A program made the translations under genes and the position numbers. Below, piece by piece: positions 55,023 to 62,100 of a DNA stretch of 64,000 nt. How positions within the stretch are numbered: position 1 is the stretch's first letter; the number at the start of each line of letters is the position of its first letter. Source of the DNA: UBA1413 sp964650525 (GTDB taxonomy: Bacteria; Bacteroidota; Bacteroidia; Bacteroidales; Prolixibacteraceae); the NCBI GenBank assembly GCA_964650525.1, contig CAZYUA010000003.1, positions 117,041-181,040 of the forward strand, read 5' to 3'. The notes under the pieces were generated by a model. That model had not been told where the DNA came from and ran no database searches. It worked only from the letters and a program-made list of their open reading frames with translations.

Positions 55023-55484
55023 ATGACACCTATTTTTTTAGCTTATGTTGGAGTTGCCTTAATGATTGGCATGGCGGGCATTGGCAGCGCATATGGCACG
55101 ACGATTGCCGGAAATGCAGCCATCGGATCCATGAAAAAGAACAGTGAAGCCTTTGGCTTATACGTGATGTTGTCAGCACTTCCGGGAACTCAGGGGTTGT
55201 ATGGTTTTGCCGGTTATTTTCTGGTAAGCAATTTCTTCAACCTGTTGACGCCCGAAATTACGTGGATACAGTCGTGCGCCGTATTGTTTTCCGGGGTTTT
55301 CATGGGCTTTGTTCAACTCTTATCCGCCATCCGGCAGGGCCAGGTATGTGCCAACGGTATCGCAGCCATCGGACAGGGGCATGATGTGGGGGGTAAAACC
55401 ATGATTTTGGCCGTTTTCCCTGAATTGTATGCCATCGTTGCACTGGCGGCCACTTTCCTCATCGGCACTGCCGTTGCAGCTTAA
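55023..55484 (+). CDS. atpK: V-type ATPase ring subunit K, predicted sodium-binding
   Basis: A 153-residue double-hairpin proteolipid with four spans. The residues that bind sodium in Enterococcus hirae NtpK are all present: Leu53, Thr56, Gln57 and Tyr60 in SALPGTQGLYGF, Gln105 in RQGQVCANGI, and the essential Glu134 in FPELYAIVAL. This predicts sodium-coupled rotation; proton use cannot be excluded. It ends the operon and is followed by a strong terminator. Confidence 0.94.
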   Translation: MTPIFLAYVGVALMIGMAGIGSAYGTTIAGNAAIGSMKKNSEAFGLYVMLSALPGTQGLYGFAGYFLVSNFFNLLTPEITWIQSCAVLFSGVFMGFVQLLSAIRQGQVCANGIAAIGQGHDVGGKTMILAVFPELYAIVALAATFLIGTAVAA

Positions 55485-55504
55485 TCAAACCAATCTTTAT
55501 TACC

Positions 55505-55546
55505 AAAAAAGCCGGGCAGGAGAAATCCTGTCCGGCTTTTGTTTTT
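55505..55546. terminator. Bidirectional terminator after the V-ATPase operon
   Basis: The arms AGCCGGGCAGGA (55510-55521) and TCCTGTCCGGCT (55526-55537), with one G-T pair, enclose a short loop. An A-run precedes and a T-rich run follows, so it can end both the V-ATPase transcript and the convergent PorE-SprF transcript. Confidence 0.85.
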
Positions 55547-55562
55547 AGATAGTTATTAATAA

Positions 55563-58130
55563 CTATTGCTTTAAGAAGGTTTTCAGTTCGGCCGAAGGAA
55601 CCACGGTTCCCTCCTTGAAACCGACAACAAAACAGCCGTTGAATTTTGAAGCCAGCTGCCTGCGCTTCGAAGCTGCTTCGTTATAGTTGGCGTACATTCC
55701 GGCAAAATACTTGTAATACTCCCCTACCCGCTTCTCGAAGATCCCGGTTTCCCCCTTGAAAATGTCAGACTCCATTTCCAGGGGAATCAGGTTGGCAAAA
55801 ATCTGGACGGTAAAGAAGGTGCCCGTTTCAGGGCTGCTTCCATCCAGGGGTTGATTCGGACCTGGCAACGGGTCAGTTCCGTAGTTGGACTGGACACCAG
55901 GCTGAGAGATTCCGGAAGCAGTAATGGAAACCGGCTCAGTGGTAACGGCGGATTTGACTGCACCGCTGACGGCAGTCATTGCCTGGGTAACTTCAGGAGA
56001 CACCCGTGCCGGCTGTTGGACATCGCTGCCAACTGTTCGTTCGGGAAGAAGGCATCCCTTAAAGAAATCGGGATCCAGAACATGCACGGCAATCTTCTCG
56101 CCCGCCTTGAAAATATCAGGATTAAAGGGATCTTTGTCAAAATATTCGGAAGCGGTATCCAGAATTTTGAATTCTGTACGACGATTGGCCTGGTGATCTT
56201 TCTCAGAACAGGGAACCCCATCGGCACAACGGTTGATCAGCCTGGTTTCACCGTATCCCTGAGCGACCATTCTTACCGGATTAACGCCCTTCAGGGTAAT
56301 ATAGCGAACGGCAGCTTCAGCACGCTTTTGGGACAATACATCGTTATACTCCTGTGAAGCACGGCTGTCGGTATGCGATGACAATTCTATGGCAATGGGA
56401 TACTCCTTCAGCAGGCGTACCACCTTATCGAGCGACGGCTTCGCATCCGGACGGATGTACCATTTATCGAGATCGTAATAAATGTCCTCAATGGCAAAGG
56501 TTTTATTCACCTCGTACCTGTCAAGCAGCAAATCACGGGGAACCGGATTGTTTTTAGCGGAGTCTAACCCTGAAAAGCGGAAATTCAGACAATCGTCAAA
56601 AAATCCCGGCTTCATGGCCTTGGCCACGTACAACACATCATTCTCAACGGGGATGCAGTAATAGCCTGCCTCGTCGGTTTTAAGCACCAGCACATCGTGC
56701 GTCAGGGAGTTAATGGCGAAAACCGTTGCATTTTCAATGGGGAGCATGCTTCCCTTTTCTTTCACATACCCACATACTTTTAATCCCGATGCAATCCATT
56801 TTCCTTCTTTGATGGTCTCTTTTTCCTTATCTTTCTTTGCCGGTTTTTTAGTATAATTCCGGATGGCATAGATATCATCGGCCCCCTTGCCTCCGGGGCG
56901 GTCAGAACTGAAAAACCCGTCATTCTTCTCCCGGTGAAAAACAATTCCGAAATCGTCGGACGAGGAATTGACCGGCTTCCGCATATTTTCCGGAAACTGC
57001 CAACCTCCATCCTTCCATTGGGTTTCGAAAATATCCAGTCCGCCATACCCGAAATGTCCGTCGGAAGAAAAGTACAGGGTGGTGTCATTATACCAGAAGG
57101 GGAATACCTCGTTTCCAAAGGTATTTATATTCGGACCCAAATTCTGAGGTTTCGACCATTTGCCGTCAATTTTTTCGCTGACATAGAGGTCACTTCCGCC
57201 TAAACCTCCGAACATGTCGGAAGAAAAGATCAGCTTGGAACCATCGGCAGAAACCGAAGGATGCCCTACTGAATAGGTTTCGCTGTTGTAGGGGAAAGGT
57301 TCATAATTAACACGCTGATTGCCTGAAACTTCACCAATATATATTTTCAAAAGGCTTGTTCTGAAGTTGTTTTCATCCAGCTTGACCTTTGACTTGGTTG
57401 TGCGGGTTAAAAAGATGGTTTGACCGTCAGCAGAGAAACTCACGGGTCCGTCATGCCAGGTTTGGTTGAAAACGTCCGACATCCGCTCAGGTGCCGACAT
57501 CTGGGTCCAGAAATCCCGGAAATAGTCAGGCGTGGAATAATACAGATCCAGGTAACCGTAGTTGGTCCATTCATACACAGATTCATCGGTCATTCCGGAA
57601 GAGCGGTCCGAGGTGAACAAAACGCCTTCCTGGTAAAAGACAGGGGCGAAATCATAGTATTTGCTGTTCAGGGCAGAAGCATTTCTGATTTCCACCGATT
57701 CATCCAGCATCTCCAGTTCCGGAATTTCCCTGGAATAGCGGGCAAACAAAGTTCCGCGTTCGTCCCCGGGATTCAGTTCGGCATATTTCAGGAAGGCCTT
57801 CTCTGCCTCATCATATTCTTCAAGGCTTCGCAACGCTTGCCCCAGGTAAAAATAATGGACGGGGTCCGCCTCATACTGGTCAATACCCCTGGCATACCAG
57901 GAACGCGCTTCCTTCACATCATTGGTCATCCGGTAACAATCGGCCAACCTGAAAGTGGCTTCCCGCTTCTCGGCCTCACTCCCCTTCTCGACGCTCTTTT
58001 TATACAGGGGTATGGCCTTGGCATATTTGTAGAGTTCAAAATACCGGTTGGCCTTCCGGTTGTTTGCTACACCCTGGGAGATCCCGGTGAGACTAATGGC
58101 CAGGACCAGAAGAAATATCTTAAATTTCAT
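55563..58130 (-). CDS. PorE-like OmpA-family protein paired with PorP/SprF
   Basis: An 855-residue secreted protein with signal peptide MKFKIFLLVLAISLTGIS. In order: TPR-like helices (about 25-130), PD40 propeller strands (about 140-430, HPSVSADGSKLIFSSDMFGGLGGS), a carboxypeptidase regulatory-like domain (about 450-540), an OmpA domain (about 550-660, IELSSHTDSRASQEYNDVLSQ), and a C-terminal SPOR-like tail (about 770-855, FFTVQIFAN) that the 41.2 kb paralogue lacks. It would anchor the surface system to peptidoglycan. Genes of this layout next to porP/sprF and a type-B cargo form standard Bacteroidota units. Confidence 0.87.
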   Translation of the reverse strand: MKFKIFLLVLAISLTGISQGVANNRKANRYFELYKYAKAIPLYKKSVEKGSEAEKREATFRLADCYRMTNDVKEARSWYARGIDQYEADPVHYFYLGQALRSLEEYDEAEKAFLKYAELNPGDERGTLFARYSREIPELEMLDESVEIRNASALNSKYYDFAPVFYQEGVLFTSDRSSGMTDESVYEWTNYGYLDLYYSTPDYFRDFWTQMSAPERMSDVFNQTWHDGPVSFSADGQTIFLTRTTKSKVKLDENNFRTSLLKIYIGEVSGNQRVNYEPFPYNSETYSVGHPSVSADGSKLIFSSDMFGGLGGSDLYVSEKIDGKWSKPQNLGPNINTFGNEVFPFWYNDTTLYFSSDGHFGYGGLDIFETQWKDGGWQFPENMRKPVNSSSDDFGIVFHREKNDGFFSSDRPGGKGADDIYAIRNYTKKPAKKDKEKETIKEGKWIASGLKVCGYVKEKGSMLPIENATVFAINSLTHDVLVLKTDEAGYYCIPVENDVLYVAKAMKPGFFDDCLNFRFSGLDSAKNNPVPRDLLLDRYEVNKTFAIEDIYYDLDKWYIRPDAKPSLDKVVRLLKEYPIAIELSSHTDSRASQEYNDVLSQKRAEAAVRYITLKGVNPVRMVAQGYGETRLINRCADGVPCSEKDHQANRRTEFKILDTASEYFDKDPFNPDIFKAGEKIAVHVLDPDFFKGCLLPERTVGSDVQQPARVSPEVTQAMTAVSGAVKSAVTTEPVSITASGISQPGVQSNYGTDPLPGPNQPLDGSSPETGTFFTVQIFANLIPLEMESDIFKGETGIFEKRVGEYYKYFAGMYANYNEAASKRRQLASKFNGCFVVGFKEGTVVPSAELKTFLKQ

Positions 58131-58184
58131 TTCTTGGAATTTTTAATATTACCATGAGCACTTTCATTTCATCCTATCCCTCCA

Positions 58185-59102
58185 TCAGAAGTAGCGGGGT
58201 GTTTTCATGCGAAATTCGTAAACATTCAGATCAAATCCAAGTCTGAACTCATGAGAACCGTAATTGTAGGGTTGCAACTCATTCAGGTAGATGTCGTAAG
58301 AATACCCCAGCCTCATCCAGGGTTTGATCTGGAATTCGGCTAACAGGGCAATGGCGTGCATGGTCCGGTAAGATGCGCCCACCCAGAATGTGTTGTCGAA
58401 CTGGACACTGGCATTCAGGTCCAGTTGCGGAGGGGCGTTTTTCACATACTTGGCCAGCAGGGAAGGTTTGAAAGCGATCCGGTCGGCCATGGGAAACACG
58501 GCGCCCGTCATCAGATAAAAATGACGGAGAAGCCTGGTAAAAGAGGTTCCTCCGGTTGATGTCTCCGCAATGCCATATTCATTTTCCAACATCTGCTTGG
58601 AGGAGATCCCTGCATAAAACCTCGGCGCCTGAAAATAGATCCCCAGGTTAAAATCGGGGGCAATTTTACGCACATCCCGGGGATAGAAATAGTCATCGGG
58701 GTATTTTACCCTGATCATGTTCCAATCAAAATTGAAATATTTGATTCCCCCCTGCATGCCGAAAGCCAGGGAACTTCTTTCAAAAAAGATCCGGTAGGCA
58801 TAGGTAGCCATCAGCCCCTGGTTAATGGAGGGCCCCAGCACATCGCGGTATCCGTAAAATCCCAGTCCTACCTTGCGGTTTCTCATCGCCATGTGACCTC
58901 CGAAGGTCAGGGTACGGGGAGCCCCATCAATGCCCACCCATTGAACCCTGTCCAGCACATCGAAGGTAAGCACTTCCCTGCTGCCTGCATAGGCCGGATT
59001 CACCACCTGCTTATTGAACATATATTGGGTAAACAAGGGATCCTGCTGCGAATAAGCCTGCCAACCGATCAACAGGAAAATGAAAATCAAACTCTTTTTC
59101 AT
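58185..59102 (-). CDS. PorP/SprF family type IX secretion membrane protein
   Basis: An outer-membrane beta-barrel of about 305 residues, with signal peptide MKKSLIFIFLLIGWQAYSQ and the family opening QDPLFTQYMFNKQVVNPAYAGSR. SprF-type proteins are needed to bring type-B sorting-domain cargo to the surface in Flavobacterium. It lies directly after the giant cargo gene and before the PorE-like gene. The ATG at 59120, two bases after the cargo stop, is an alternative start that adds six residues. Confidence 0.9.
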   Translation of the reverse strand: MKKSLIFIFLLIGWQAYSQQDPLFTQYMFNKQVVNPAYAGSREVLTFDVLDRVQWVGIDGAPRTLTFGGHMAMRNRKVGLGFYGYRDVLGPSINQGLMATYAYRIFFERSSLAFGMQGGIKYFNFDWNMIRVKYPDDYFYPRDVRKIAPDFNLGIYFQAPRFYAGISSKQMLENEYGIAETSTGGTSFTRLLRHFYLMTGAVFPMADRIAFKPSLLAKYVKNAPPQLDLNASVQFDNTFWVGASYRTMHAIALLAEFQIKPWMRLGYSYDIYLNELQPYNYGSHEFRLGFDLNVYEFRMKTPRYF

Positions 59103-59122
59103 ATCAACTCTTTTTTTCATGA

Positions 59123-62100
59123 TCAGAAGCTGCTTTTTACCTGGATCCAACCTGTAAAGGATTTCACATCCTTAATCTTCAGCACATAGTAATAGGTTCC
59201 GTCGGGAACTTTTTTACCATTTTTGTTCGTTCCATCCCAGAAAACGCCGTTCTGCCCGTAATGCCGGAACTCGTTGATCTTGTCTCCCCACCGGTTAAAA
59301 ATCATGGCCTCATTGTCGGGGAAGAGGTCAATCCCGTCGATCAGCCACACATCGTTGACCCCATCCCCATTCGTGGAGATGGCATTGTAAATGATCAGCA
59401 AATCATCAATATCGGTTTTTACGGCAATATTCACCGTATCACTTCCGGAACATCCTGTCACAGCATCGGTGACGGTGATGATAAATTCCGTATCGGTAGT
59501 CAACGGCCGGGTTTCCGTATTGTTTGTATTGGCGGTCATGACCTTTTCGGAAGGTGTCCAGGTGTAATGGTACAATCCTGAACCCCCAACCACTGCCGAG
59601 GTAAGGAAGGTGGTCGTATTGTAGAGGATGCTCCGGTCTTCACTGGCGATTACCTGCAGGGGTTCATGGAGGGTGACCAGGAGGGTATCTGCTATGGTCA
59701 CCTCGCTGCAACCGCCGAAGCCCCTGCCCGTGAGGATAAACCGGATCACGCCGGCCTCTCCTTCAGCGGGTGTATAGGCAGGATGCAACATGCTGCTGCT
59801 GCTGAGTGTTCCCTTTCCGTTGGTAGTCCAAACCACCGAAGCAACGTTTTCTGCCGAAGGTTCACGGAATTGAATGCCGTCACCCGCGCAAACTGAAAGG
59901 TCAGGTCCGGCATCCACTTCCGGATACCCCGTGATTTCCAGAACCAGGTAATCAGAAGCTTCCGCGCATCCCGAAGAGGCGGTAAGGATCAGGATTACCT
60001 CACCGTTAAGCTTGTCAGCCGCGGAAGGCGTATAAACCGGGTGCAGAAGTGCCGGGTCATTGAAGCTCCCTGTTCCGTTGGTCGTCCACAACAGGGCGGC
60101 TCCCGCGGGTGCCGATGCGCCATTGGCTGTAAAGAGCGACCCCTCACAAATAATGGCATCTTCGCCTGCATCAGGATTCAGCGATTCCGTGTCGACGGTT
60201 ACAGTGATCTGTTGGATACAACGGGAATAATTCCCTGACCGGTCGGTAACCGTCCACATCACCAGGCTGTTGCCTTCCATCAGACGTTGTGACAGAAGCG
60301 TTCCGGGGAAAGGTCCTGACATCGAATTATCGGGACCGAAAATCGTATAGGTTGTCACCGGTGCCGTGTCGCAGTTGTCGGAAATGGCCGGAAGAAGAAG
60401 TGTGATGGTGGCATCGCATTCACCCGGTTTTGTCATAACTACCAGGGGTGCATTACATTGGAGCGACGGGGCTTCCCCATCGGTTACCGTTACCCGGAAA
60501 CTGCATGATGACGACTGGCTGTTCGCGGATTCCTTCAGGGTGTAGGCAACGAAGCTTACCCCCTGCCTGAACGAATAGCCGCTGACATCATTCCTCCCTT
60601 GTACTTTCGAACCATCGGGATTCGTCACTTCCCAGGATATTTCGCCGGGACAATTACTTCTTGCCAACAGCGGTGTAAGACTTTGCTGCGGAGAATGCCA
60701 GGTGCATGTTCCGGGGTCGCTTTTCACAGCGATATCCGGCTGACAGGCCAGCAGGGGATATTCCGTATCCACCACCTTCAGGGTAAAGGCACACCGTGCA
60801 ATATTGCCGGAGGCATCCACCGCCTCATAAATCATGGTATACTGTCCGGGCAGCAGTTGGGTTCCCTGTTGCGGTCCGCTGATCTGCGTTACCTTTACCC
60901 CTGAACAATTGTCGGTAGCAACCGGTATGCTCCAGATGGCCCCTCCCTCACAAGCTCCGGGGTAGAGACCCACCGTAAACACATCGCTATACGGACAGTT
61001 TATAAACACCGGGGGTTCTTCATCCACCACGGTGACCACAATGCGGCAGGTGTCGGAGTGGCAGTTGGAGCCGCAGGCCTCAGCCCACCACTCAACTTCG
61101 GTAGTCCCGATAGGGAAGAAGGCACCCTTCAGGGTTTGCCGGTTGCCCCAGGTGGAAAAATTATGGGTTAAGAGGATGTTGTCACAAATACAACTGGGTC
61201 CATAGGCATCCAGTTTGTTGTTGGGAATAACATACCCGCACATCCCCGGGGTTGAGGTAAAGGTAAAGTGGGTTTCATCAGGACAATGGATGATGGGTTT
61301 GGGCAAAACCGTGATTTTCATACTATCTCTGATTTCTTCGCAATCGCCATCTCCATAAGGTGTTATCACCATGGTCAATATAACATCGCCCACCTCATCA
61401 ATGGGGGCACGGTATACCGGGTGAAGTGCGTTTTTTCCCGTCAGCGTTCCCCGGCCATTGTGGCTCCATGAAACCAACGCATAATTGGATGCAGACGATC
61501 CGGAAATCAGCAAATCATTGTCGCTGCACATCACCTGGTCAGGTCCCGCCGATCCTGTCGGCGGATCATGGAGCGTAATTCTCACCGTGTCTGCATCATA
61601 ACATGCTGCCAGGGTGACACTGTACTCGAACAGGTAAGTTCCTTTGATCAATCCCATGGCCATGGCGTGGGCTGAAGAAGGCCAGGAGATGGTGGGCGTG
61701 TTCGGACCGGAGATGAACTTCCATTTCACGGTGGCTGCCGGAATGGCATTTCCAAGGAGTGCCGCTGAAGTTTCTCCGCAAAGATCCATATCGTTACCCG
61801 CACTGGCGGTGACATCGCCCAAGATTTCAATGAAAAGGGTATCATATCTGCAGATTAATGGTGAACAGACCTGAAATACCACCCTGTCATTGCCGGTATA
61901 AGCCAATGAAGGAGTATAGGTAAAGTCACCGTTCGTCTTCATGGTGGCTGATCCGTGCGCCGGTCCGGAAATGGGTGTCGTGGTAACCTGGAGGATGCTG
62001 CCAAGCTGGTCCCTGTCACCATTGGCCAGAATGTTGCCGGTCACAGTTTCCTGATCGCAAAGCACAATATGCTCATTGACAATGACCAGGGTAGGTTGGA

